52,248 bases of DNA from Rhodocyclaceae bacterium UBA5602 (GCA_002424865.1 DILC01000054.1:7504-59751); one strand, 5' to 3'; counted from the stretch's first letter, positions 8,090 through 16,443 are shown. Notes: a model not told the origin generated them from the sequence alone. A program made the numbers and translations.

Positions 8090-8838
8090 ACGCGCCTTTG
8101 CCTTTTCAGGCGTTCCAGTGGGCTTTAGCGCGGCATTTGCGCAGCCCGCGTAATGCAGGTCGGCCTGCGGGGGTTGCGCCCCGCCGGGCAGGCATTTACC
8201 GCGAGCTGGTGCGCAACAATCTCGAAGGTTTTCTGCTGGCCTGTTTCCCGGTGACGCGCACCCTGCTCGGTCCGCGCCGCTGGCGGCGGCTGGTCAGCGC
8301 ATTTTTCCGCGATGCGCGTTGCCGCACGCCGTATTTCCGTGAAATTCCGCGCGAGTTTTTGCGCTGGCTGCTGGATACGGAAACATTGCCCGTCGAGTTG
8401 CCGCCCTGGTCGCGTGAACTGGCGCATTACGAATGGGCGGAGTTGGCGGTGGATGTGATGGAAACCGACGCGCCGCCAAACCATGATGCGGCCGACGATT
8501 TGATGGCCAGCCGGCCGGTGCTGGCCGCGGCGCTGATGAATCTGGCGTATGCCTGGCCGGTACATCGCATCGGCCGCGACTGGCGGCCGCGCAAGCCGCA
8601 GGCTACTCATCTGCTGGTGTTCCGCGATGCGGATGACGCCGTGCAATTCATCGAACTCAATCCGGTCAGCGCGCGGCTGGTGGCCTTGTTGCAGGCAGAG
8701 GGCTTGACGGGACATGCCGCCTGCTTGCGCATTGCCGACGAGCTGGGCTATCCCAATCCGGATGCGCTGCTTTTTCATGGCGCGCAACTTTTGCAACAAC
8801 TACGCGCAGCAGGCGCGATTTTAGGGGGCGCAATATGA
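8086..8838 (+). CDS. DUF2063 RiPP recognition partner (BufC/HvfC-like)
   Basis: The 250-residue protein has an N-terminal DUF2063 domain (FQWALARHLRSP, YRELVRNNLEGFLLACFPV) and a C-terminal domain resembling a peptide-recognition element. Family members bind the precursor and the MNIO enzyme and help present the substrate. Both ends overlap neighbours by ATGA (8086-8089 and 8835-8838), so it is tightly coupled to the maturase and the DoxX gene. The family call is firm; the role follows from homologues. Confidence 0.9.
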   Translation: MNAPLPFQAFQWALARHLRSPRNAGRPAGVAPRRAGIYRELVRNNLEGFLLACFPVTRTLLGPRRWRRLVSAFFRDARCRTPYFREIPREFLRWLLDTETLPVELPPWSRELAHYEWAELAVDVMETDAPPNHDAADDLMASRPVLAAALMNLAYAWPVHRIGRDWRPRKPQATHLLVFRDADDAVQFIELNPVSARLVALLQAEGLTGHAACLRIADELGYPNPDALLFHGAQLLQQLRAAGAILGGAI

Positions 8839-9332
8839 CCAAACTGATACGCACGCTGTTGAATTGGATAAACCAGAGCGGCCAGTGGCTGGGTTTTCTT
8901 GGCTTGCGCATTCTGCTGGGCTGGGAGTTTTTTGAATCCGGCCTGGAAAAATTTCACGGCGAAAACTGGTTCGCCGACATCCAGGACAAATTCCCCTACC
9001 CGTTCAATCTCATGCCGGTGAATATCAGTTGGTCGATGTCGACCTGGTTTGAACTGATCGGCGGCGTGGCGCTGGTGATTGGGTTGGGCACACGATTTTT
9101 TGCTGCGTCCCTGTTTATCCTCACTATTGTGGCGATCGCCGCCGTCCATTGGCCGGCTGAATGGCGCACACTGGCCGAGTTGGCGCAAGGCTATGCCATT
9201 ACTGATGACGGCCACGGCAATTTCAAACTGCCGGTCATTTTCCTGGCGATGCTCTTGCCGCTGATCTTGTCCGGCCCCGGAAAGTTATCGCTGGATGCCT
9301 GGATTGCGCGGCGCTATCTGGGCAAAGCATGA
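8835..9332 (+). CDS. DoxX-family membrane protein
   Basis: The 165-residue inner-membrane protein has about four transmembrane segments (WLGFLGLRILLGWEFFESG, FELIGGVALVIGLG, FAASLFILTIVAI, VIFLAMLLPLIL). The first has the LLGWEFFESGLEK pattern typical of DoxX proteins found with bufferin and gig-type operons. It starts within the stop of the DUF2063 gene. It may handle redox or quinone chemistry linked to metallophore maturation, but this is not established. Confidence 0.9.
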   Translation: MTKLIRTLLNWINQSGQWLGFLGLRILLGWEFFESGLEKFHGENWFADIQDKFPYPFNLMPVNISWSMSTWFELIGGVALVIGLGTRFFAASLFILTIVAIAAVHWPAEWRTLAELAQGYAITDDGHGNFKLPVIFLAMLLPLILSGPGKLSLDAWIARRYLGKA

Positions 9333-9370
9333 GCGCGAAAAATCGTGAAAAGTTCCCGAAGGGACGCAAA

Positions 9371-9394
9371 GCGCTGGTGTTGGCAACACGGCGG
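9371..9394 (+). repeat. Degenerate family C repeat core
   Basis: GCGCTGGTGTTGGCAACACG and the following GCGG resemble the family C core with an extra few bases inside. It lies in the gap between the DoxX and CWC genes. Confidence 0.4.
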
Positions 9395-9416
9395 TTTATG
9401 CGGAAAGAGCCGGTAA

Positions 9417-9623
9417 ATGGCTGACGAGTCGAACGATGCCGCCGCGTCAAGCTGCCCGCGTTGCGCTACAACCTTCACCTGCGGCATGGCCGCAGGCCAT
9501 GCGACATGCTGGTGCGCCGAACTGCCTGTGTTAGCCAGCGCCGACAAATCCGCAACGGGTTGTTATTGTCCGGCTTGCTTGCGCGAGTTGCTCGGGCTTG
9601 CCCCTGCCCCTGCTCCGGATTGA
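9417..9623 (+). CDS. Cysteine-rich CWC family protein
   Basis: The 68-residue protein has eight cysteines in the CWC pattern: CPRC, TFTC, CWC near the middle, and CYCPAC near the end. This suggests a small metal-binding knuckle. GGAAAG (9402-9407) is a usable ribosome binding site. It follows the DoxX gene on the same strand after 84 bp, so it may be an extra member of the RiPP operon. It converges with nudB and overlaps its 3' end by 61 bp. Its function is unknown. Confidence 0.8.
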   Translation: MADESNDAAASSCPRCATTFTCGMAAGHATCWCAELPVLASADKSATGCYCPACLRELLGLAPAPAPD

Positions 9624-10054
9624 CACTCGCCGAGCAACAGGATCGCGTCGCGGTTGCTCCAGGAAAAACAGGCGGCGGCGGCTTCTTGCCAGGGCAGCCA
9701 GCGGTAGGCGCGGTGTTCGTCCGGGGTGATAGTGATAACGCGTGTGGCGGGAATTTTCAGGCTGAAAACATGCTCGGTGTTTTGCGTCACGCCGGGGCCA
9801 TAGCGATATTGCCATTCGGGAAAAATCTCGAACTGGTTGGTTTTTTCCCAGTCGAGAAAGTCTGCCAAAGGCGCGGTAATGCCGGTTTCTTCATGCACTT
9901 CGCGACGGGCGGTTTCCAGCAGCGGCTCACCCTCTTCCTGGCTGCCCGTCACCGATTGCCAGAAGCCCGGATGCTGCGCGCGTTCCAGCAGCAGGATATC
10001 CAGCGCCGGCGTGTGGATGACCACAAGCACCGAGACCGGTTTCTTGAATTTCAT
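9563..10054 (-). CDS. nudB: Dihydroneopterin triphosphate diphosphatase (Nudix)
   Basis: NudB removes pyrophosphate from dihydroneopterin triphosphate in folate synthesis. The protein has about 163 residues, with a Nudix box near residues 40-62 (GSQEEGE, then ARREVHEETG) and the FWQSVTG segment just before it. The start is the ATG at 10054 (MKFKKPVSVLVV), which overlaps the barstar stop by ATGA; a longer upstream reading frame would run through barstar. The Ser/Gly/Pro-rich C-terminus overlaps the convergent CWC gene. Confidence 0.88.
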   Translation of the reverse strand: MKFKKPVSVLVVIHTPALDILLLERAQHPGFWQSVTGSQEEGEPLLETARREVHEETGITAPLADFLDWEKTNQFEIFPEWQYRYGPGVTQNTEHVFSLKIPATRVITITPDEHRAYRWLPWQEAAAACFSWSNRDAILLLGECQSGAGAGASPSNSRKQAGQ

Positions 10055-10506
10055 TGCCCCGGCTGGCTGATGGTCGGCAGCCAGGCGAGGCCATCGGCCT
10101 GCATGTCGATCAGGCACCAGAACGGCACGCCTTGCTCGCACCATTCAATGGCGGCGTTCTGGAAAGTATGCATCAGCGTGACGAAGTCGTTTTCGGCGCG
10201 GGCATGGAGGCCGTCGCAATGGTCGAGGATGATCACATAGCCTTCGGCCGGCCGCCAGCCCATGTCGAGCAGGCAGTCGTTCAAGGCGTCGAAGTTATGG
10301 CCGAACCAGTCGGGGAAACCGAGGCGCTGGCCAATCGCATCCAGCGCTTCGTCACGGGTGCGTGCGCCGCGCAGGTCGACGCGCTGCACCAGGCAACCAG
10401 CAGCCTCGGCGCCGGCAACCAGGTCGCCGATATCGCCCTGCGGCAGGTGATAGACGCCGGTGTTGGCGAGCGAGTTGAACAGGGTTTGATAGTGGCTGAC
10501 GCTCAT
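10051..10506 (-). CDS. Barstar-family ribonuclease inhibitor
   Basis: The 151-residue protein contains the barstar fold: a beta strand with VQRVDLRGARTRDEALDAIG and the hallmark FPDWFGHNFDALNDCLLDMG near residues 65-84, whose acidic residues plug the nuclease active site. It is encoded downstream of a barnase/RNase Sa-like nuclease on the same strand, so it should neutralise that enzyme in the cytoplasm. Its ATG (10504-10506) lies in the terminal bases of a family B repeat. The 3' end is coupled to nudB by ATGA. Confidence 0.92.
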   Translation of the reverse strand: MSVSHYQTLFNSLANTGVYHLPQGDIGDLVAGAEAAGCLVQRVDLRGARTRDEALDAIGQRLGFPDWFGHNFDALNDCLLDMGWRPAEGYVIILDHCDGLHARAENDFVTLMHTFQNAAIEWCEQGVPFWCLIDMQADGLAWLPTISQPGQ

Positions 10507-10742
10507 GGTAAGTAAATGCCACCCGCAGATGATGAAACACGCGAAAGGCAGCATAAAGGCCCGCCCCCTCCCAGCCGCGAGGCGAGACACGGCTGGCTTT
10601 GCACAGCCAGCCGACTGCGGCGGCGCGACGCAGGCGCCGCGAATTCCCGCCCCCTCCCAAACCTCCCTCGCACGGGGGAGGTGACTGTCTGGCTCGCTGC
10701 GCGAGCGGAGTCACCCGGCATCAAATGGCGTTGTTTCACGCG
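10501..10742 (-). repeat. Family B dispersed repeat, copy 2 (inverted)
   Basis: This 242-bp element is near-identical in order to 14009-14250, in reverse orientation. It runs from CGCGTGAAACAA (10743-10732, minus strand) to CCATGAGCG. It holds a 9-bp hairpin CGGCTGGCT/AGCCAGCCG with loop GTGCAA. It lies between the nuclease and barstar genes, and its final bases coincide with the barstar ATG and second codon. Confidence 0.92.
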
Positions 10743-10747
10743 AATTC

Positions 10748-11095
10748 TCATCGCTGAATTTCCCGGAAACTGCGATAGTGGTCGCCAGTGTAATAGAACA
10801 CTACCGGTGGCGCGCCGCCGGTGATGATGCGCCGCGCGCCACGGTCTTTTCTGCCCGGCGTCGGCACCGTGTATTCGTGATAGTAGCCACGCGGTTCAGG
10901 CGGCAGGCGCTGTTCAAAATTGTTGAAAATGATGCCGTCACGCCGATACGGAAAGGGGCCGCCACGGCCTATCAAGTCCAGCGTCGCATGCGCTTCGGCC
11001 GGTAATTGCCCGACCGGGATGGCGTCGCCCGCCGTGGCGGTGAAGGCAAAACAGGCGCATACCATGCCTAGCAGGACAAGCAGTTTGCGCATCAT
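10748..11095 (-). CDS. Secreted guanyl-specific ribonuclease (RNase Sa/barnase-like)
   Basis: The protein has 115 residues with a signal peptide (MMRKLLVLLGMVCACFAF..., cleavage near residue 22), then a mature domain that follows RNase Sa closely (QLPAEAHATLDLI, GPFPYRRDG, GYYHEYTVPTPG, RRIITGG, YYTGDHY). E74, R85, R89 and H106 line up with RNase Sa E54, R65, R69 and H85, so the catalytic set is intact. The mature part has no cysteine, so the usual disulfide is absent. Barstar is the next gene downstream. ATG 11095 or 11092 are both possible starts. Confidence 0.92.
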   Translation of the reverse strand: MMRKLLVLLGMVCACFAFTATAGDAIPVGQLPAEAHATLDLIGRGGPFPYRRDGIIFNNFEQRLPPEPRGYYHEYTVPTPGRKDRGARRIITGGAPPVVFYYTGDHYRSFREIQR

Positions 11096-11131
11096 ATGGG
11101 CTACCACGGGGCTACCACGGGCTACCTGTTG

Positions 11132-12934
11132 TCAGCCAACCTGAACCTGGGTTTCCACTTTCTGCCGCAGGCGGATATGCAGTTCGCGTAGCTGCTTTTC
11201 ATCGACGTCGGACGGCGCATCGGTGAGCAGGCACTGCGCGCGTTGTGTCTTGGGGAAGGCGATCACATCGCGGATCGATTCAGCGCCGGTCATCATGGTG
11301 ACAATGCGGTCCAGGCCGAATGCCAGCCCGCCATGCGGCGGCGCGCCGTATTTCAGCGCATCGAGCAGGAAGCCGAATTTCGCCTGCTGCTCTTCAGGCC
11401 CGATGCCGAGCGCCTGGAATACTTGTGCCTGCACTTCCGCGCGATGGATACGCACCGAGCCGCCGCCCATTTCCCAGCCGTTCAAGGCCAGATCGTAAGC
11501 CTTGGCCATGCACGCGCCGGGGTCGGTCGCCATGAGTTTTTCGTGGCCATCCTTCGGGCTGGTGAAGGGGTGATGGCAGGCATTCCAGCGTTTGTTTTCC
11601 TCGTCATATTCGAACATCGGGAAATCAACCACCCACAATGGCCGCCAGGCTTCGCCGGTGAGATAGCCTTTGTCGTGGCCCAGTTTGCTGCGCAATGCGC
11701 CGAGCGCGTCATTGACGATTTTGGTCTTGTCGGCGCCGAAGAAAATCAGGTCACCCGACTGCGCGCCGGTGCGCTCGATGATGGCCTTCAACGCTTGCTC
11801 GTGCAGATTCTTGACGATCGGCGATTGCAAGCCTTCTTCATTGGGCTTGCTGGCGTCATTCACCTTGATGTAGGCCAGGCCCTTGGCGCCGTAGATTTTG
11901 ACAAATTCGGTATAGGCGTCTATTTCGCTGCGCGTCAGCGCTTTTTCGCCGCCGCCGCCAGGCACGCGCAAAGCCGCGACGCGGCCGCCGGAATTCGCCG
12001 GGCCGCTGAATACCTTGAAACCGACGTCAGCCACCGCATCGGTGACATCCACCAGTTCCAGCGTGACACGCAAGTCGGGCTTGTCGGAACCATAACGCCG
12101 CATCGCTTCGGTATGCGACATGCGCGGGAAGGGGTTGGGCAGGTCGACATCCAGCGCCGTCTTGAAAACGCTGCGGATCATGGCTTCCATCAAATCGGTA
12201 ATCTGCACCTCGGTCAAAAATGAGGTTTCAATATCCACCTGGGTGAATTCGGGCTGCCGGTCGGCGCGCAGGTCTTCGTCGCGGAAGCATTTGGTGATCT
12301 GGTAGTAACGGTCATAACCGGCGACCATCAGCAGTTGCTTGAACAATTGCGGCGATTGCGGCAAGGCGAAAAACTGGCCGGGATGCACGCGGGATGGCAC
12401 GAGATAATCGCGCGCGCCTTCCGGGGTTGATTTGGTCAGCATCGGCGTTTCGATGTCGATGAAGCCCGCATCATCCAGGAAGCGGCGGAAAGCCATGGCC
12501 ACCTTGTAGCGCAGCATCAGGTTCTTCTGCATTTGCGGGCGGCGCAGGTCGATCACGCGATGCGTCAAGCGCACGTTTTCAGAGAGGTTTTCTTCATCCA
12601 GCTGGAAGGGCGGCGTCACCGCCGTGTTCAGTACTTCGAGTTCATGGCACAGAATCTCTATCTCGCCGGTGGGCAGGTTCGGATTCTCGGTGCCGGCAGG
12701 ACGGCGGCGCACAAGCCCGGTGACCTTGAGCACAAATTCGTTGCGCACATCTTCAGCGATGGCGAACATCTCCGGACGGTCAGGGTCGCACACGATTTGC
12801 GCCAGGCCTTCGCGGTCGCGCAAGTCGATGAAAATTACCCCGCCATGGTCGCGCCGACGGTGGTTCCAGCCGCAAAGGGTAACAATTTGATCGATATGGG
12901 AGGCATTGATTTGGCCGCAGTAATGAGTACGCAT
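11132..12934 (-). CDS. aspS: Aspartyl-tRNA synthetase
   Basis: AspS is a class II aminoacyl-tRNA synthetase of 600 residues, the usual bacterial size. An N-terminal OB-fold anticodon-binding domain (VTLCGWNHRRRDHGGVIFID) is followed by motif 2 (FRDEDLRADRQPEFTQVDIE), the bacterial insertion domain (about residues 285-420), and motif 3 (GGLAFGLDRIVTMM). The ATG at 12934 (MRTHYCGQI) is used rather than upstream extensions. It lies downstream of fmdB and DUF502 genes in the order common in betaproteobacteria. Confidence 0.97.
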   Translation of the reverse strand: MRTHYCGQINASHIDQIVTLCGWNHRRRDHGGVIFIDLRDREGLAQIVCDPDRPEMFAIAEDVRNEFVLKVTGLVRRRPAGTENPNLPTGEIEILCHELEVLNTAVTPPFQLDEENLSENVRLTHRVIDLRRPQMQKNLMLRYKVAMAFRRFLDDAGFIDIETPMLTKSTPEGARDYLVPSRVHPGQFFALPQSPQLFKQLLMVAGYDRYYQITKCFRDEDLRADRQPEFTQVDIETSFLTEVQITDLMEAMIRSVFKTALDVDLPNPFPRMSHTEAMRRYGSDKPDLRVTLELVDVTDAVADVGFKVFSGPANSGGRVAALRVPGGGGEKALTRSEIDAYTEFVKIYGAKGLAYIKVNDASKPNEEGLQSPIVKNLHEQALKAIIERTGAQSGDLIFFGADKTKIVNDALGALRSKLGHDKGYLTGEAWRPLWVVDFPMFEYDEENKRWNACHHPFTSPKDGHEKLMATDPGACMAKAYDLALNGWEMGGGSVRIHRAEVQAQVFQALGIGPEEQQAKFGFLLDALKYGAPPHGGLAFGLDRIVTMMTGAESIRDVIAFPKTQRAQCLLTDAPSDVDEKQLRELHIRLRQKVETQVQVG

Positions 12935-12968
12935 AAAGTGTGATCCAGCAAGATTCGCCCACAGGGCA

Positions 12969-13607
12969 TTATTGATTAAAGGGTTGGGACAGCGTTGAAT
13001 GTGCGGGAGGCACTGCGCGCATGGGCGGGGCAACGACCCCCATGGAGACGATATATTTCAAGGCATCATCAACCCCCATGTTGAGCTCGATGACATCCTG
13101 CCGACGCACAAAGAAAAAGAAACCATTCACCGGGCTGGGGGCTGTGGGAATGAATACGCCGACATATTCGTCGGGCAGCATGTCTTCGACCGCCGCCGCC
13201 GGCGTGCCGGTTTGAAAGGCAATCGCCCAGGCTTCGGCGTGCGGATAGCGGACTAACAGCACCTTGCGAAAGGCTTCGCCGTTGTGGGAAAACAGCGTGT
13301 CGCTGACCTGCTTGATGGCGTAGTAAAGTGACTTCACAATGGGGATGCGCGCTAACACGCTTTCCCAAAAGCGCACCATTTTTTGGCCGATGATGTTCGC
13401 GGTGACCAAGCCTGTAAAAAACACCACCGCGACGGTGAGCACAACGCCTAGGCCAGGCAGATAAAAACCCAGCACCTGCTCCGGTTGAATGGAGGGTGGC
13501 AGCAGCAGCAGCGTCTGATCCATGGAGCGCACAATGAGCGCGAGTACCCAGATGGTCAGCGCGAGCGGCACCCAGATGAGCAGGCCGGTGATGAAGTATT
13601 TTTTCAA
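12969..13607 (-). CDS. DUF502 family membrane protein
   Basis: The 212-residue inner-membrane protein has two transmembrane helices near residues 5-27 (FITGLLIWVPLALTIWVLAL) and 52-75 (LPGLGVVLTVAVVFFTGLV). A soluble domain follows with the DUF502 hallmark IPIVKSLYYAIKQVSDTLF. Its molecular role is unknown. It sits between fmdB and aspS. Confidence 0.9.
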   Translation of the reverse strand: MKKYFITGLLIWVPLALTIWVLALIVRSMDQTLLLLPPSIQPEQVLGFYLPGLGVVLTVAVVFFTGLVTANIIGQKMVRFWESVLARIPIVKSLYYAIKQVSDTLFSHNGEAFRKVLLVRYPHAEAWAIAFQTGTPAAAVEDMLPDEYVGVFIPTAPSPVNGFFFFVRRQDVIELNMGVDDALKYIVSMGVVAPPMRAVPPAHSTLSQPFNQ

Positions 13608-13612
13608 AATGC

Positions 13613-13924
13613 TTAACTGCTGGTCAAGGTTGTTGATGTGCTGGGAGCGGCCGGGGTTGCGCTGCCTGTTGTGCTGGCAGGCGCGCTAGCGGCGCTGGGG
13701 GCAGTGCTGGCTGATTCAGCCGATGCCGGTTTGTTTGCGCTACCGCCTTTAAAGTCGGTGGCATACCAGCCGCTGCCCTTGAGCTGAAAACCAGGCGCTG
13801 TCAGTTGTTTGGCGAAGGTTTCTGCCTGGCACGAAGGGCAGGTGGTCAGCGGTGAATCACTGATTTTCTGCATCATTTCTTTCTCAAAACCGCACTGTGT
13901 GCAGCGATAAGCATAGATCGGCAT
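13613..13924 (-). CDS. FmdB-family zinc-ribbon protein
   Basis: The 103-residue protein has an N-terminal zinc ribbon (MPIYAYRCTQCGFEKE, then CPSCQA near residue 34), followed by GFQLKGSGWYATDF, the family signature. The tail is low-complexity Ala/Ser/Thr. FmdB proteins are putative regulators with no settled function. Five bases separate its stop from the DUF502 start. Confidence 0.92.
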   Translation of the reverse strand: MPIYAYRCTQCGFEKEMMQKISDSPLTTCPSCQAETFAKQLTAPGFQLKGSGWYATDFKGGSANKPASAESASTAPSAASAPASTTGSATPAAPSTSTTLTSS

Positions 13925-14008
13925 GGGGTTCTCCGGTAAGTCTGAATAATGGATAATTATAACGCCTGCGCGCAGTGCGCCATGCGTTAGCGGACGCGTG
14001 CAGGATCA

Positions 14009-14250
14009 GCGTGAAACAATGCCATCTGATGCCGGGTCACGCTGCTCGCGCAGCGAGCCAGACAGCAACCTCCCCCGTGCGGGAGAGGTTTGGGAGGGGA
14101 AGGGAATTCGCGGCGCCTGCGTCGCGCCGCCGCAGTCGGCTGGCTGTGCAAAGCCGACCGTATCTCGCCTCGCGGCTGGGAGGGGGCGGGTCTTTATGCT
14201 GCCTTTCGCGTGTTTCATCATCCGCGGGTGGCATTTGCTTGCCATGAGCG
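14009..14250 (+). repeat. Family B dispersed repeat, copy 3
   Basis: The 242-bp copy begins GCGTGAAACAATGCC and ends GCCATGAGCG. It carries the same internal landmarks as copies 1 and 2, including GGAATTCGCGGCGCCTGCG and the TGCAAAGCC hairpin region. It separates the fmdB and pilD genes. Confidence 0.92.
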
Positions 14251-14286
14251 TTAGAGGCAGTGTGCGCTTGAAAGCTGGGTTTGCAC

Positions 14287-15156
14287 TTACAGGTTGATGC
14301 CCAGATAAGCGTGGGTGATTTGCTTGCCCCAGAGCAAGGCCACAATCCCGGCGGCAGCAAGATAAGGCCCGAACGGGATGGGTTCCTGGCGGCCATGTTT
14401 GGCAAAAACGATGAGACCAATGCCAACCGCCGCGCCCACGAGGGACGAGAGCAGGATGGTCACTGGCAGCATTTGCCAGCCCAGCCAGGCGCCTAGCGCA
14501 GCGAGCAGCTTGAAGTCGCCATAGCCCATGCCTTCCTTGCCGGTGATGAGTTTGAAGGACCAATAAATCGCCCATAACGAGAGGTAGCCCGCCACGGCGC
14601 CAATGACGGCACTGGATAAGGATGTGTAGGTGCCGACCAGGTTAAACAGCAAACCCAACCAGAGCAAAGGCAGGGTGATGTCGTCAGGCAAGAGCTGGGT
14701 GTCGTAATCAATACCCGTGAGCGCAATCAAGGCCGCTATGAAAATCAGTGCGCCCATGCCGGCCAGGGTTAAACCAAAATACAGGGCCGCCACTGCAAAG
14801 AGTGCGCCGGTAGTGAGTTCAACCAAGGGATAGCGGATGGCAATGGATGTCCCGCAAGCACGGCAGCGCCCGCGTAGCCACAGCCAGCTCAACACGGGGA
14901 TATTTTCCAGCGGGGTGATCGTGTGCTGGCACTTGGGGCAATGGGAGCGCGGGCGGGACAGGTTAAAAGGGGTAGCGGGTTGTGCGTCAGCATCCGCTGG
15001 CGCACCGAGAAAATCGGCACACTGCGCAGCCCAGTCACGTTCCATCATGATGGGCAGGCGATGAATGACGACATTCAAAAAACTGCCCACAATAAGCCCC
15101 AGCAGTGCGGCGCAAGCAATGATTGCCGACGAATCGGCCAAGGCTAAGGTATCCAT
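14287..15156 (-). CDS. pilD: Type IV prepilin peptidase / N-methyltransferase
   Basis: PilD cleaves prepilin leader peptides and methylates the new N-terminus in the inner membrane. The 289-residue protein has the two-CXXC zinc site (CPKC and CRAC, about residues 73-102), a multi-helix membrane domain, and the aspartates TGIDYDTQLLPD and GMGYGDFKLLAALGAWLG (GxGD protease motif). It lies 12 bp downstream of pilC. Confidence 0.96.
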   Translation of the reverse strand: MDTLALADSSAIIACAALLGLIVGSFLNVVIHRLPIMMERDWAAQCADFLGAPADADAQPATPFNLSRPRSHCPKCQHTITPLENIPVLSWLWLRGRCRACGTSIAIRYPLVELTTGALFAVAALYFGLTLAGMGALIFIAALIALTGIDYDTQLLPDDITLPLLWLGLLFNLVGTYTSLSSAVIGAVAGYLSLWAIYWSFKLITGKEGMGYGDFKLLAALGAWLGWQMLPVTILLSSLVGAAVGIGLIVFAKHGRQEPIPFGPYLAAAGIVALLWGKQITHAYLGINL

Positions 15157-15168
15157 CGCTAACAGCGC

Positions 15169-16404
15169 TTAGCCGACAACCGAGCCAAGTTTGAAAATCG
15201 GCAGGTACATGGCGACCACCAGGCCGCCGATGAGAATACCCAACACGACCATGATGATCGGTTCCATGAGGCTGGACAAGGCATCCACTGCATCATCGAC
15301 TTCGGCCTCGAAAAAATCGGCCACTTTGCCGAGCATGGAATCGAGCTGTCCGGATTCTTCGCCAATGGCGACCATTTGCGTGACCATGGCGGGAAAGACG
15401 TTTGAGTTTTGCATGGCGATGGTTAAGCTCGAACCTGTGCTGACTTCATTTTGAATTTCCTGGGTGGCCGTGGCGTAAACATAGTTACCCGAAGCGCCGC
15501 CAACAGAGTCGAGCGCTTCGACCAGCGGCACCCCTGCGGCAAACATGGTGGAGAGGGTACGTGTCCAACGGGCGATGGAAGTTTTGCGGATCAAATCGCC
15601 AAACACAGGCAACTTGAGTGCGTATTTATCGACTGCGATCTGGAATGCGCGGGAGCGTTTAAAGCTGTAGGCGATGCCATAAATGACCGCAAACAAGCTG
15701 CCGAAGATGATGTACCAGTTGGAGACAAAGTAATCTGAAATGGCAATAACGACCAAAGTCGGTCCTGGCAGGTCGCCGCCAAAGCTCGAAAATACCCCTT
15801 TGAACGCCGGCACCACGAAAATCATGATAACTGCCGTAATCACAAACGCGACCACCAAAATGGAGGTGGGGTAAAACATCGCACTTTTTAATTTGGCCTT
15901 GATGGCCTGGATTTTTTCTTTGTAACTCGCCAAGCGATCCAGCAGGGTATCCAAAATACCGGCTTGCTCACCTGCAGCAACGAGGTTGCAGAACAGCACA
16001 TCAAAATGCAGGGGGTATTTGCGAAAAGCCGTGGCCAGGCTGGCGCCCGTTTCTACATCCGTTTTGATGTTCATCAGCAGTTTGGCCAGCGCCGGATTGT
16101 TGGTGCCCTTGCTGACAATGTCAAAAGACTGCAACAGGGGGACGCCAGACTTGACCATGGTCGCCAGTTGGCGGGTGAATAATGTAATGTCTTTATCTGT
16201 TACCTTGCCGCCCGAGCCGACTTTCTTCTGCTTGATTTTGGAGACTAATATGCCTTGTCGGCGCAAGGAGACATTGGCGACCGCCAGGCTGGGCGCATTC
16301 ATTTCGCCGCGGACGACTTTGCCTGCCTTGTTTTTACCTTCCCAAGCAAAGCTGGCACTTTTCACAGCCGAATTCTTTTTGCGCGCCTCTGTGCTTGTCG
16401 CCAT
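15169..16404 (-). CDS. pilC: Type IV pilus inner-membrane platform protein PilC
   Basis: PilC forms the inner-membrane platform that works with assembly ATPases PilB and PilT. The 411-residue protein has two GspF domains (about residues 75-198 and 280-400), each ending in hydrophobic segments. Conserved pieces include FTRQLATMVKSGVPLLQSFD and VAAGEQAGILDTLLDRLA. pilD follows, but pilB, usually upstream, is not here. Confidence 0.96.
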   Translation of the reverse strand: MATSTEARKKNSAVKSASFAWEGKNKAGKVVRGEMNAPSLAVANVSLRRQGILVSKIKQKKVGSGGKVTDKDITLFTRQLATMVKSGVPLLQSFDIVSKGTNNPALAKLLMNIKTDVETGASLATAFRKYPLHFDVLFCNLVAAGEQAGILDTLLDRLASYKEKIQAIKAKLKSAMFYPTSILVVAFVITAVIMIFVVPAFKGVFSSFGGDLPGPTLVVIAISDYFVSNWYIIFGSLFAVIYGIAYSFKRSRAFQIAVDKYALKLPVFGDLIRKTSIARWTRTLSTMFAAGVPLVEALDSVGGASGNYVYATATQEIQNEVSTGSSLTIAMQNSNVFPAMVTQMVAIGEESGQLDSMLGKVADFFEAEVDDAVDALSSLMEPIIMVVLGILIGGLVVAMYLPIFKLGSVVG

Positions 16405-16443
16405 CCCTCCCCCTTACGCTAGTTGCCTGTCATTAACACCACA

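Noticed and set aside
10501..10742. Repeat read as a CRISPR array or IS element
   Set aside because: Single copies are far apart, with no spacer periodicity and no transposase frame.
11099..11126. Triple GGGCTACCAC direct repeat between aspS and the nuclease
   Set aside because: Very short; may be replication slippage. No regulatory meaning could be supported.
11243..12223. 326-residue plus-strand frame
   Set aside because: It is entirely antisense to aspS.
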